DNA of 64,000 bases from Chitinophaga polysaccharea (GTDB taxonomy: Bacteria > Bacteroidota > Bacteroidia > Chitinophagales > Chitinophagaceae), in contig NZ_VIWO01000001.1 in the NCBI RefSeq assembly GCF_007829335.1, forward strand, positions 1,054,001-1,118,000, written 5' to 3'. The notes beneath the pieces were generated by a model that did not search any database, was not told the origin of the DNA, and saw only the letters and a program-made list of their open reading frames with translations. How positions within the stretch are numbered: the first letter of the stretch is position 1; each line of letters starts with the position of its first letter. Made by a program: the position numbers and the translations under genes. Below are positions 44,791-54,035 of this stretch, piece by piece.

Positions 44791-44820
44791 TTTGAGAATA
44801 AAGTTTTTCTTTTAACTTTG
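44791..44820 (+). promoter_or_regulatory. Promoter of the CreD operon
   Basis: TTTG (44791-44794), 18 bases, TAACTTTG (44813-44820): both elements match the Bacteroidota consensus at standard spacing. The predicted transcript starts near 44827, about 15 bases before the first ATG. The -7 box overlaps the palindrome at 44815. Confidence 0.65.
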
Positions 44821-44837
44821 TACTGCAAAGTACTTTT
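44815..44837. promoter_or_regulatory. Three-half-site palindrome (operator 1) on the CreD operon promoter
   Basis: ACTTTG-TACTG-CAAAGT, continuing into ACTTTT, so three ACTTT/AAAGT half-sites occur in a row. The first half overlaps the -7 box. An almost identical element precedes creD at 45803. The winged-helix gene at 45489 is the obvious candidate for its binder. Confidence 0.55.
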
Positions 44838-44841
44838 TTGT

Positions 44842-45480
44842 ATGACAGACCAACAACATCTGCAGGCATTAACAGATATCAAGCGAATGATGGAGCGGAG
44901 CAGCCGTTTCATTTCGCTGAGTGGATTAAGTGGCATTACCGCCGGTATCAGTGGATTAATTGGGGCTTTTATAGCCAAAATCTGGCTGGATGAGTACTAT
45001 CAGCAGTGGAATGTTACAGGAGTGCATAGCAACGCGGATTTCCAGTTGCTTAAATTCCGGTTGATGGCATTAGGGGCGGCGGTATTGGCAGCGGCGCTGG
45101 TAGGGGGTACTTTCTTTACCTGGCGTAAAGCCCGGCAGAATAATTTGTCGATATGGGACCTGACAGCGCGTAAGGTATTGATAAACATCGCTATTCCCCT
45201 GGGCGCAGGCGGTGCATTTATTGCGGGTCTTTTATATAATAACCTGGAAGTATTAGTAGCGCCTACCTGCCTGGTGTTTTACGGGCTGGCTATTATCAAC
45301 GCCAGTAAGTATACGTTGCCGGATGTGCGATACCTGGGTGTTTGTGAAACGATATTGGGTATACTTAATCTTTTCTTTTTGAGGAAAGGCCTTTACTTTT
45401 GGGCAGTAGGTTTTGGACTGCTGCACATCATTTATGGGGCATTGATGTGGTGGAAATATGAACGGAAAAGGACTATTTAA
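44842..45480 (+). CDS. Membrane protein of unknown function in the CreD operon
   Basis: A 212-residue protein. The first part (MTDQQHLQALTDIKRMMERSSRF) is soluble; about six hydrophobic stretches follow (ITAGISGLIGAFIAKIW, ALGAAVLAAALVGGTFF, INIAIPLGAGGAFIAGLL, and so on), ending in a basic tail YERKRTI. ATG 44842 is chosen because the predicted transcript start lies after the alternative ATG 44776. The next gene (regulator) starts 8 bases after its stop. Confidence 0.62.
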   Translation: MTDQQHLQALTDIKRMMERSSRFISLSGLSGITAGISGLIGAFIAKIWLDEYYQQWNVTGVHSNADFQLLKFRLMALGAAVLAAALVGGTFFTWRKARQNNLSIWDLTARKVLINIAIPLGAGGAFIAGLLYNNLEVLVAPTCLVFYGLAIINASKYTLPDVRYLGVCETILGILNLFFLRKGLYFWAVGFGLLHIIYGALMWWKYERKRTI

Positions 45481-45488
45481 TCAATAGC

Positions 45489-45785
45489 ATGAACCCGATA
45501 GGTAACTTAAATAAGATATTCGAAAGCCGTATACGCCTTGGCGTTATGAGCGTATTGATGGTGAATGAGGAAGTAAATTTCAATGACCTCAAACAAATGC
45601 TGGAAGTCACGGATGGCAACCTGGCCTCCCATCTCAATACCCTGGAAGAAAATGGCTATTTGAAGGTGCATAAAGGGTTTATTGGCCGTAAAACCAATAC
45701 TACCTACGCTATCACGGCGGCCGGGGAAAAAGCCTTCAAAGGCCACCTCGCAGCCCTGGAACATATGATCAAATTCACTAAATAA
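45489..45785 (+). CDS. Winged-helix transcriptional regulator (HTH_34 type)
   Basis: A 98-residue protein made of one winged-helix domain: FESRIRLGVMSVLMVNEEVN, the recognition part LKQMLEVTDGNLASHLNTLE and wing GFIGRKTNTTYAITAAGEKAF. This small MarR/PadR-like family is commonly encoded next to CreD in Bacteroidota. It has no ligand domain. Flanked by two identical-type palindromes at 44815 and 45803, which suggests autoregulation. Confidence 0.85.
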   Translation: MNPIGNLNKIFESRIRLGVMSVLMVNEEVNFNDLKQMLEVTDGNLASHLNTLEENGYLKVHKGFIGRKTNTTYAITAAGEKAFKGHLAALEHMIKFTK

Positions 45786-45802
45786 ATTTTTTTTGCCTTT
45801 TT

Positions 45803-45825
45803 ACTTTGAAATACAAAGTACTTTT
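45803..45825. promoter_or_regulatory. Three-half-site palindrome (operator 2) before creD
   Basis: ACTTTG-AAATA-CAAAGT then ACTTTT. All 18 positions outside the 5-base spacer equal those of the element at 44815. It ends 12 bases before the creD ATG; the upstream -7-like sequence TTACTTTG deviates by one base, so an internal promoter is uncertain. Confidence 0.55.
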
Positions 45826-45837
45826 AAATCTACTGAT

Positions 45838-47163
45838 ATGGAATCCTCAACACATGAACCTTCATTTCTCGAGCGTTATGCCTACGCTATCAAAGGCATT
45901 ATCATTGTGGTACTCCTGCTGGTGTTATTAATTCCCACGGCAATGATACAATCCCTTATATGGGAGCGCCGCGACCGCCAGGAGGAAGCCACCAAAGAGG
46001 TGAGTGAGCGCTGGGGAAGCGAACAAAATATCACAGGCCCGGTGCTGGCCGTCCCCTACAAGGCCGATGCCTCAAACCCGCGTACCTATGTGTACCTATT
46101 GCCCGAAAGTCTTAAAATAAACGGGGAACTACTCCCGGAAAAATTGCAACGAGGTATTTTCAACATAGCCGTATATAATGCTAAACTCCAGTTGAGCGGC
46201 ACTTTCAGCAGGGATGTACTGTCATCACTGCAAGTCTCTCCTTCCGCCTTAGATTGGGAACATGCATCGTTGCTCATTGGCGTCAGCGATTTACACGGCA
46301 TTGGAAACCAGGTACAAATGATGTGGAATGGGAAATCCTACCTGTTTAACCCGGGGGTAACCAGTACCGACCTGTTTGATAACGGCATTCAATCACCCGT
46401 GTCTATTAACCTCGCAGATACCAGTGCATTAAATGGCAGCTTCTCCCTGGAACTGGGCATAAAAGGCTCCGGCAGGATCAGTTTCTCTCCCGTAGGTAAA
46501 ACAACCCAGGTGGGGATCAATTCCAGCTGGACCAACCCCAGTTTCGATGAGGCTTTCCCACCCCAAACCCGGCGGGTGGATGACAAAGGATTTGCCGCCA
46601 CCTGGCAGGTACAGCACCTGAACCGCAGTTACCCCCAATGCTGGGAAGGCAAGAAATTCAACATCCACTCGGCCGATTTTGGTATTAAACTCTTCCTGCC
46701 AGCCGAAAGCTACCAGAAGTCAATGCGGGCAGTGAAATACGCCGCATTAATCATTGGGTTAACCTTCTTTGTCTTCTATTTTATTGAATTGTCACAGCGC
46801 CGCGCCCTTCATCCATTGCAATATTTCCTCATAGGATTAGCCCTTTGTATTTTTTATACCCTGCTCATATCTATTTCAGAACAAATTAACTTTATGATAG
46901 CATATATCATTACCAGCATACTTACTATAGGTCTGATTATTGCTTATACGGCAGCTGCATTCAAAAGCACCCGTATTGCTGCAGGCACAGGTGGCGCCCT
47001 GGCCCTGCTTTACGGATTTATTTATGTGATTATCAGCGCAGAAGATCAGGCGTTATTAATGGGTAGCTTGGGACTCTTTGTCATCCTCGCTTTGATCATG
47101 TACTTCAGTACCACTATTAAATGGGATAAGTTAGGACAAAGAACAATCGCAAATAAACAATAA
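45838..47163 (+). CDS. creD: CreD-family inner-membrane protein
   Basis: A 441-residue protein. One helix near the N-terminus (about 17-38), a large periplasmic part (about 45-285, including DASNPRTYVYLLPESLKING) and about five to six helices in the C-terminal third. The layout matches CreD/inner membrane CreD family (cell envelope integrity). CreD of E. coli is controlled by CreBC and linked to colicin E2 tolerance. ATG 45838 is preferred over the TTG ORF start at 45793, since the operator lies between. Confidence 0.85.
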   Translation: MESSTHEPSFLERYAYAIKGIIIVVLLLVLLIPTAMIQSLIWERRDRQEEATKEVSERWGSEQNITGPVLAVPYKADASNPRTYVYLLPESLKINGELLPEKLQRGIFNIAVYNAKLQLSGTFSRDVLSSLQVSPSALDWEHASLLIGVSDLHGIGNQVQMMWNGKSYLFNPGVTSTDLFDNGIQSPVSINLADTSALNGSFSLELGIKGSGRISFSPVGKTTQVGINSSWTNPSFDEAFPPQTRRVDDKGFAATWQVQHLNRSYPQCWEGKKFNIHSADFGIKLFLPAESYQKSMRAVKYAALIIGLTFFVFYFIELSQRRALHPLQYFLIGLALCIFYTLLISISEQINFMIAYIITSILTIGLIIAYTAAAFKSTRIAAGTGGALALLYGFIYVIISAEDQALLMGSLGLFVILALIMYFSTTIKWDKLGQRTIANKQ

Positions 47164-47171
47164 AACGAAAT

Positions 47172-47534
47172 ATGGAAAATTCTTATATCAGCAAACGGAT
47201 CGCCAGCTTCGGATACGCATGGAACGGTATTGTTGCTTTTGTTCGCAGTGAGCCACACGCACGCATTCATGTACTGGCTACCATTGTGGTAGTGGCGGCC
47301 GCTTGCTGGTATAGGATTACAGCGCCGGAATGGATATGGACCATATTAGCGATAGCGTTGGTATGGACAACTGAAATGCTCAATACAGTAGTGGAAAAAA
47401 TGATGGATCACCTCTCGCCACAACTACATCCCCAGGTAAAATTCATTAAGGATGTTGCTGCAGGCGCTGTTCTGGTGGCCGCCATCGCCGCTGCAATTAT
47501 AGGGGCTGTCATATTTATTCCCCATATCTTTTAA
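47172..47534 (+). CDS. dgkA: Diacylglycerol kinase (DgkA-like)
   Basis: A 120-residue, three-helix membrane kinase with the catalytic block TTEMLNTVVEKMMDH (E68, N71, E75) and KDVAAGAVL (93-101). It phosphorylates diacylglycerol, or undecaprenol in Gram-positive relatives. The gene follows creD by 8 bases and overlaps the next start by one base. Confidence 0.88.
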   Translation: MENSYISKRIASFGYAWNGIVAFVRSEPHARIHVLATIVVVAAACWYRITAPEWIWTILAIALVWTTEMLNTVVEKMMDHLSPQLHPQVKFIKDVAAGAVLVAAIAAAIIGAVIFIPHIF

Positions 47535-48223
47535 TGATAAAACTTAACCATATGCAATTGAAGAGAACAATCCGGTTACTACAATACCGCATTGGCCGGT
47601 CCCGGTCGCAGTATACGTTATACGCTTCTGTCCTGTTTAGCCTGGCGCTGCTCCTGTTTCGTATTATACATTCCGGTAGCTATCTGAGAGCTTCCCTCGT
47701 TTGGAACCTGTTTCTGGCCTATGTGCCTTTTGCAGTTACCCGCTGGATAGAAAAACACCCGGAGCAGATTCAAAACCGGTATAACTGGTATGGCTGTTTT
47801 ATGGTGTGGCTGCTGTTTATTCCCAATGCCCCTTACATATTAACAGACCTGTTTCATCTCTTTGATGGCGGCGTGCCGCTCTGGTTCGACCTGTTCGTCA
47901 TTTTTTCTTTTGCCTGGAACGGCATGATGCTGGGGTATATGTCTATCCGCAGCATGGAAAAGATGTGGAGCGAACGCCATTCCCGCTGGCCTGCCTGGTT
48001 GTTTACTTTCCCGGTAATGTTCCTTTGCGGTATGGGGGTATATATTGGCCGCTTCCTGCGTTATAACAGCTGGGATATCGTAAAAGACCCCCTTACTTTA
48101 TTGGGTGATATGAGGGATATTTTCCTGCATCCATGGGAAAACCGCCATGCCTGGGCCTTTACCATCTGTATGGGCGTTTTCCTGAGTTTAATGTATCCAT
48201 TGGTAAAGAAGCCAGCTGTTTAA
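47534..48223 (+). CDS. DUF1361 membrane protein
   Basis: A 229-residue protein with about seven helices; FLAYVPFAVTRWIE and LLFIPNAPYILTDLFHL are the DUF1361 marks. Start at 47534 overlaps the dgkA stop by one base (TAATG); an alternative ATG lies at 47552. It ends the operon. Confidence 0.82.
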   Translation: MIKLNHMQLKRTIRLLQYRIGRSRSQYTLYASVLFSLALLLFRIIHSGSYLRASLVWNLFLAYVPFAVTRWIEKHPEQIQNRYNWYGCFMVWLLFIPNAPYILTDLFHLFDGGVPLWFDLFVIFSFAWNGMMLGYMSIRSMEKMWSERHSRWPAWLFTFPVMFLCGMGVYIGRFLRYNSWDIVKDPLTLLGDMRDIFLHPWENRHAWAFTICMGVFLSLMYPLVKKPAV

Positions 48224-48243
48224 CGGCTTCCTGTTGGCCTCAT

Positions 48244-48277
48244 AAAAAAAGCTGCGGATCATATCCGCAGCTTTTTT
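48244..48277. terminator. Bidirectional terminator at the end of the CreD operon
   Basis: A-run, GCTGCGGAT-CAT-ATCCGCAGC, T-run; a perfect 9-bp stem flanked by seven A and six T. Confidence 0.92.
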
Positions 48278-48296
48278 ATGAAAAGTGTATGATGGT

Positions 48297-51200
48297 TTAA
48301 AAGTCTACTCCCATTCCAAAGTACCAGATGGGGCTGCCTCTGAAGAAGGCTACTGCCGGCCAGCCTGCATCTGCACGGAGGAAATAGCCTGCAATGGTAG
48401 TACGGGCGCCAAATCCATAACCGCCTACAAAGGGTCCAAGGAAACCCTCTTTTACCCTGGTAACTACGCTGCCGTTATCATTGGGATAGTTGCCGTAATT
48501 GGCATCTTTAAACGATAGTTTTCCATTCCAGGCGGTACCTATATCTATAAACGAAGTTACCTGGAAATTACGCAGGAACGCAGAGTTGATGGGCTTGTCG
48601 ATGAAGGTGGAGAATACCGGCAAACGCAACTCTGTGTTCAGTAACATTACATTATTACCATTCCTGGCATTTTGCTTATAACCACGCAGGTTTTCAGCCA
48701 GGGTTTGATACGCATAATTAGCGCTGGTATTAACCTTGTTGCTGGTATTGATCTGCGGATTTAACCAGTTGTCTACACCACCCAGGTAATATAACAACTT
48801 GCGTGAGCCCCACGACATATCCATGGCAAAGCGGGTAGCCCAGATAAAGTTGCGGTAAATCTTTTCATAATGACGAATGTCTACGCCCATGTTATACGTA
48901 AACCTTCCCTTACCAGCAGGGGTACTGCCATTAAATAATTCATTGAGACCGCCGTTGGTCAGCTGGGCATTGGTTTCTCCATAAATTTTATAACGGGTAC
49001 CGTTCCAGATATTGATGGCTGGGTTGATGGTATTATCGTACACATATTCCAGGCGTGCTAACGCGTAGGTTTCTTTAAAGTCGGGCGACATGGCCGCTTC
49101 CTTGTTTTCGGTCTGCACCACTAGCCTGTCGGTACGTATACCGGCAGACAGACGGATGCTTCTTACCTGGTCAAAAGGATACCTTACTTCACCCTGGTAA
49201 ATGTTGGTGATCATTTTGGTATGTACAAAGGCGGAGTCGTTGCCTTGCTGATCCGGAATAACGAAGCCATTGTTCTTATCTACCTTGCGGTAGTAAGTGA
49301 ATTTATAGTCAAAACGTTTTTTCAGATAGCTGGTGCTGAAGAAGTACTCAGATCCCTGGAGAGACGATGGAATACGGAACCCTCCATTAAACTTCAGGTC
49401 TTCAAACAGGTCGCTCACGCCTATACGAATTAATCCGTTTACCGGGTCGGTCAGGCGAATAGGCCCGCTGGGCTGGCCGGTGAATGGCTGATATTTATTG
49501 ATCAGCACAGAGTTATCAAGTTGTAGGATCAGGTAATCTGATGCAAACTTGAACTTATACGGGAAGAGTTTTGATTTCTTCAATATGGGCTCATCCGCCG
49601 TGGCTTTGGGTTTGCCAAACAGGGAAGGTTCACCGGTGGTTGTTTCGTTGCCTGTTGGGGCATTTACAATGGTATCTGCCGGTTCGTTGGCAAATTCATT
49701 CTGGAAAAAGTTAGGATGTGAGCCGGTATCTTTCGAAGGCGCCTGCAACGTTGGAAAGCCTAAACGCAGGCTATCGGCATGCATCTGGGACCTCCGGAAG
49801 TTGGTAGGTCTTGCGTTGACATTTCTTTTCTTCAACGCTACGGTGTCTACTTTCAGCTTCATCAGGCGTTTTATATCGGCATACTGTACTACTTCCGATA
49901 CTTCCCCCTTTTCGCCGGTAACGCGCGATTCCTGGATACCGTAGGGGTAATTGGAAATTGGGAAACTGTAGGTGGAGTCTTTGGTAATCATGACTGCTTC
50001 CACAGAATCCGGCGCAGTAGTACCATAGGCCGCCAATGCAGAGTCCAGTTCTTCCGGCTCTGGATTATGAAGGATTTCGGAGCCTACGTAAAACAGGGAG
50101 TCAACGCCTGCCGCCTGGGATTTAAAGAAGCCGGCATAACGGTTACGGATACCGTTGGCATCGGATACAAAGGTGAAGTGTGTGGTATTGTATTGCATAG
50201 GCAGCCTGGCGTTGCCATACTGCAGATCGGTTAATTGGGTAATTTGTTTATCAGCACTTCTGTTCCAGTTGTCCACCATGAAGATGTTGAAGGGACGGTT
50301 CATCAGTGAGGTGTCGCTACCCCGGCCTTTAGGAGAAGGCCTGTTGGAGGAGTAAATGATACCGCTTTTTCCTGGGAATGCGGCAAAAGCCGGATCCAGG
50401 TCGTCATATACATCGTTGGTGATCTGTTCTGTTTTTGAATTACTGATACTATAGGTGAAAATGTCGGTGTGACCATTTTTTACGGCCGACAGTAATAGGG
50501 TATTTTCCTGTACCGGCATATATTTAAAGTCGATGACACGGTCAAACTGGTTGAGTTCCTGGCGTATAGTGATGCGGGTGATGAGATCGTACACCATTAA
50601 TTTGGTTTTGCCTTCGTGCTCGTAGATCACGGCGAGGCGATTGCCTTTGGTGTTCCAGGCCATCTGCGGGTAGTTAGGATCTACCTGGTTGGCCAGCTGC
50701 ATAACGCCACTCTTCAGTAACACTTTAGGTTTATTCCAGCCCTGTTGTATTTCTACGCGATATACGCCTTTTTTGAACTCTACCACTGCGTAGGACGTAT
50801 TTACCGGGTTGGGATTGAACCGGTAAAAATCTTTTTTAGGGGTGATTTCCTGGGCTACAATAGTACGGCCCTTGGCAGAAGTTTTCCTTCTGCGGTTATC
50901 TTCCTGGAATCTTTTCTGAAAAAATACAAAGAAGTCCTGGGTGGCTTTTTTAGGCGTTTGGTTCAATACCTGTTCAAAACCCTTCTTGAGTCCCCGGTTG
51001 ATACGGGTAATATACATCAGGTAAGGAACGGCATCTTTGCCATATTTGCTTTCCACGTAATACCAGAAAGCCTGGCCGGCCAGCAGGGAGTGGTCGTAGG
51101 CCAGTGCATTGAAGTTGCTGTATTTACCTGACATGAGGATCAGCTTCAGGTCTTCATCTTGTTTGGCGGTCCAGTTTTCGGCGGCATAGCCAATAAACCC

Positions 51201-51725
51201 ATCGGTAAACCATTTAGGGAAGTCGATCAGGGCCGCATTTCCGGCAAATTCGCCAATATCTTCCCCAAATAACAAGGTTTCGAGCATAATACGGGCAATT
51301 CCCTGCCGGATCTGGCGCCGGAGATTTTCGTGGTTGCCGTCGAAATACACGATCATTTTATTACCTACCAGTTTGGTAACCCCGCCTGTATTTTGCCATT
51401 CAATACCAATCCCGATATTGGATTGCTTCATTTCCCCGAAAGAGTTGTAAACCACAATATTAATACGCTGCCTGGGGTTGGTTTCCATGAACTGCTCCAG
51501 TTGGGGTAATTCCCTTTCGGCTACCTGGGCGGCATACTTACCTAGCTCCAGCCCATTCTGGCTGAAATAAGTGTTGAAATGCCTGCTTTGATAGTATCTC
51601 CACTTAAAGTTCTTGAACTGCACTCGATTTTGGCCGAATTCTACTGTATTAGTCTGAGCTTGCGATACTATTGTTCCAAGTAATAGGGTACCGTGGAATA
51701 ATAACCGGGTAATAAATCTGTTCAT
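48297..51725 (-). CDS. Large envelope protein: pseudo-peptidase, beta-propeller and outer-membrane-barrel-like end
   Basis: A 1142-residue exported protein (signal ends at VSQAQ). Residues about 40-290 resemble a peptidase-MA-like domain, but the HExxH position reads QIRQGIARIML (138-148) and the distal helix PKWFTDGFIGY (170-180) has DG where EG is expected, so it is probably catalytically dead. Residues about 290-620 show TolB-like propeller strands (DPNYPQMAWNTKGNRLAVIY, DLDPAFAAFPGKSGIIYSS). The C-terminal about 330 residues are aromatic beta-strands ending in IWYFGMGVDF, like a surface-exposed barrel. Function unknown. Confidence 0.75.
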   Translation of the reverse strand: MNRFITRLLFHGTLLLGTIVSQAQTNTVEFGQNRVQFKNFKWRYYQSRHFNTYFSQNGLELGKYAAQVAERELPQLEQFMETNPRQRINIVVYNSFGEMKQSNIGIGIEWQNTGGVTKLVGNKMIVYFDGNHENLRRQIRQGIARIMLETLLFGEDIGEFAGNAALIDFPKWFTDGFIGYAAENWTAKQDEDLKLILMSGKYSNFNALAYDHSLLAGQAFWYYVESKYGKDAVPYLMYITRINRGLKKGFEQVLNQTPKKATQDFFVFFQKRFQEDNRRRKTSAKGRTIVAQEITPKKDFYRFNPNPVNTSYAVVEFKKGVYRVEIQQGWNKPKVLLKSGVMQLANQVDPNYPQMAWNTKGNRLAVIYEHEGKTKLMVYDLITRITIRQELNQFDRVIDFKYMPVQENTLLLSAVKNGHTDIFTYSISNSKTEQITNDVYDDLDPAFAAFPGKSGIIYSSNRPSPKGRGSDTSLMNRPFNIFMVDNWNRSADKQITQLTDLQYGNARLPMQYNTTHFTFVSDANGIRNRYAGFFKSQAAGVDSLFYVGSEILHNPEPEELDSALAAYGTTAPDSVEAVMITKDSTYSFPISNYPYGIQESRVTGEKGEVSEVVQYADIKRLMKLKVDTVALKKRNVNARPTNFRRSQMHADSLRLGFPTLQAPSKDTGSHPNFFQNEFANEPADTIVNAPTGNETTTGEPSLFGKPKATADEPILKKSKLFPYKFKFASDYLILQLDNSVLINKYQPFTGQPSGPIRLTDPVNGLIRIGVSDLFEDLKFNGGFRIPSSLQGSEYFFSTSYLKKRFDYKFTYYRKVDKNNGFVIPDQQGNDSAFVHTKMITNIYQGEVRYPFDQVRSIRLSAGIRTDRLVVQTENKEAAMSPDFKETYALARLEYVYDNTINPAINIWNGTRYKIYGETNAQLTNGGLNELFNGSTPAGKGRFTYNMGVDIRHYEKIYRNFIWATRFAMDMSWGSRKLLYYLGGVDNWLNPQINTSNKVNTSANYAYQTLAENLRGYKQNARNGNNVMLLNTELRLPVFSTFIDKPINSAFLRNFQVTSFIDIGTAWNGKLSFKDANYGNYPNDNGSVVTRVKEGFLGPFVGGYGFGARTTIAGYFLRADAGWPAVAFFRGSPIWYFGMGVDF

Positions 51726-51786
51726 ACAGAAAGTATTGATAATATTGTGATCTGTTTTAAAATTAGCCTAAAAAAATCGGGTAGCA

Positions 51787-52428
51787 ATGATTGAAATACA
51801 ACAATTCACTTTCGGACCACTGCAAGAGAACACCTTCCTGCTTATTAACGGTAAAAAGGAATGTATAATTATAGACCCCGGATGTTATTTTCAGGACGAA
51901 AGAAAAGAATTATTACAATATATACAAACGCATGGCTTAAATGTTATAAGATTATTGAATACGCACTGCCACTTTGATCATATATTCGGAAATAAGCTGG
52001 TATCGGACACGTATAAACTCCGCCCGGAGTTTCATGAGCTGGAGCAACCCATCCTGGATAATTCCCAACGGGCAGGCGCCATGTACAACATCCCGTTTGA
52101 ACCTTCCCCCCAGGCCGGCCGTTACCTGGCTGAAGGAGAAAAGATCCTTTTCGGTACCGATGAAATTACTGTATTGTTCACTCCTGGCCACTCTCCGGGT
52201 AGCGTGTCTTTCTATTGCCCCAGCCAGCAGTTCGTGATCGGCGGCGATGTTTTGTTTTTCCAGAGCATTGGCCGAACCGACCTGCCCGGAGGCAACCACC
52301 AGGTGCTGTTAGAAAGCATCCGTGAAAAATTATTTGTATTGCCGGATGAGATAAGGGTATTCCCGGGGCACGGGCCTTCTACCACCATCGGTTTTGAAAA
52401 GAAACATAATCCGTTCCTGGTAGGCTAG
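51787..52428 (+). CDS. MBL-fold metallo-hydrolase (glyoxalase II-like)
   Basis: A 213-residue hydrolase with the binuclear zinc motif THCHFDH (H60, H62, D64, H65), a second block TPGHSPGSVSFYC and GGDVLFFQSIGRTDLPGG. These fit small glyoxalase II-like enzymes that hydrolyse thioesters, but the substrate is not certain. ATG 51787 is 61 bases from the divergent giant gene start. Confidence 0.87.
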   Translation: MIEIQQFTFGPLQENTFLLINGKKECIIIDPGCYFQDERKELLQYIQTHGLNVIRLLNTHCHFDHIFGNKLVSDTYKLRPEFHELEQPILDNSQRAGAMYNIPFEPSPQAGRYLAEGEKILFGTDEITVLFTPGHSPGSVSFYCPSQQFVIGGDVLFFQSIGRTDLPGGNHQVLLESIREKLFVLPDEIRVFPGHGPSTTIGFEKKHNPFLVG

Positions 52429-52429
52429 C

Positions 52430-53965
52430 CTATACTTTAATGTATTTACCAATTACCGGGAAACGGGCAAACTCCTTCTTCTCCATACGGAAAATAAACC
52501 AGGCATACCCTGCAAATAAAGCAGTAGCCACTGCGAGAGGAAGGGGTTTGACAGCGTAGATATCTCCGGGAGATAACATCCGCATATTGAGCCAGTTGAA
52601 TACATAGTAGGTAAGGATCGCTAATCCTACATAGGTAACCAGTTTAGGGAGATGGTATGGAATAGGATAATACCGTTGCCCCCATACATAGCACACTACC
52701 ATCTGCACAAAATAACATACCATCGTTGCCAGTGCGGCGCCATAATAGCCCATCACCGGTATCCACCAGTAATTGAGCATAAACGCCAGTACAGCAGTGA
52801 TAATCGTAATCACGGCACCGGTTTTTGTCCGGTCGGTGAGCTTAAACCAGATGGTAAGATTATAATATATCCCCAGGAACATATTGGCCAGCAGTAAAAC
52901 CGGCACAATGCGCATGCCCTGGTAGTAGAAAGGCGTACGGAGAAACGCTTTCCAGATACTCAGGTAAAGACTCACAAATAGGAACATGAAGCAGAGCATG
53001 ATAACAAACAGCTTCATAATACGGGCGTAAATTTTCCGGGGATCTCCACTTTCGGCCTGTTTAAAGAAGAAAGGCTCAGCCCCTAACCGGAACGCCTGTA
53101 TGAACATGGTAATCAATATCGCCAATTTATAGTTGGCGCTGTACAGGGCAATAATCTCTTTTTTGGCTTCCATGTCGTTGCCGGGCAAAAACTGGGGTAA
53201 GAACCAGGCTCTGTCAAAGGTTTCGTTCACCATGCCGGCCATCCCCACTATAATCAGGGGAACAGCGTAATGCATCATCTGCTTCCACAGGCCCATATCG
53301 AACTTCCACTCTATTTTCCGTATCTGGGGCAGGAAAAGTACCAGGGTAATGGCACTGCCCAGCATACCACTCAGGTAAATATAGCCGGTTTGAGCGCTGC
53401 CGCCCTGTACATCGGGCAACCAGTGCGCGCCGGAGGCATATAACTTGGGGCATATTACCAGGAAAAATACATTGAAAAAGATGGTGGTAACAATACCGGC
53501 TATACGAATCGCCGCATATTTTACCGGCCTGTTTTCCAGGCGCAACTGGGCATAGGGAATGGCTGTGAGCGTATCAATAGCCATTACCATGACGATATAG
53601 GTATAAAAGGTAGGATGCCCGCTGAGTCCCGCCAGTTCCCCGGCGTAGGAATTAATAACGGGCGATCGCAGGAATAACAGTATCAGCGTAATAATGAACG
53701 TAGAACAGAGCAACGAAATCGTGGAAGTGCCCAGTACATGCGACTTATTCTCCTGTTTGGCAAAACGGAAAAAGGCTGTCTCCATACCATATGTCAGCAC
53801 AATATTGGCAAACGGGATATAGGCATATACGTTCGACATCTCCCCAAATGAAGCATGGGTCAGGATAGTCAGATAAAAAGGAGTAAGGAAATAGTTGAGC
53901 AGCTTGCTCACAATATTACTCAGCCCATAAAACACGGTTTGTCCTGCCAGTTTCTTGATACTCAA
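52430..53965 (-). CDS. Polysaccharide/O-antigen flippase-like transporter
   Basis: A 511-residue membrane protein with about 14 helices of the Wzx/MATE type, starting SIKKLAGQTVFYGLSNIVSKLLNYFLTPFY, the usual N-terminus of Bacteroidota lipopolysaccharide flippases. It probably moves lipid-linked oligosaccharides across the inner membrane. There is no ATG in frame: the TTG at 53965 gives the family-like start, and the TTG at 53986 would add seven residues. The stop abuts the convergent MBL gene (1 base between). Confidence 0.82.
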   Translation of the reverse strand: MSIKKLAGQTVFYGLSNIVSKLLNYFLTPFYLTILTHASFGEMSNVYAYIPFANIVLTYGMETAFFRFAKQENKSHVLGTSTISLLCSTFIITLILLFLRSPVINSYAGELAGLSGHPTFYTYIVMVMAIDTLTAIPYAQLRLENRPVKYAAIRIAGIVTTIFFNVFFLVICPKLYASGAHWLPDVQGGSAQTGYIYLSGMLGSAITLVLFLPQIRKIEWKFDMGLWKQMMHYAVPLIIVGMAGMVNETFDRAWFLPQFLPGNDMEAKKEIIALYSANYKLAILITMFIQAFRLGAEPFFFKQAESGDPRKIYARIMKLFVIMLCFMFLFVSLYLSIWKAFLRTPFYYQGMRIVPVLLLANMFLGIYYNLTIWFKLTDRTKTGAVITIITAVLAFMLNYWWIPVMGYYGAALATMVCYFVQMVVCYVWGQRYYPIPYHLPKLVTYVGLAILTYYVFNWLNMRMLSPGDIYAVKPLPLAVATALFAGYAWFIFRMEKKEFARFPVIGKYIKV

Positions 53966-54035
53966 TTCCCAGAAATTTTGATGCAAATTACGAATTACGT
54001 GTCAGGAAATATTCCATTCCCGGATCTCCAGCCGG

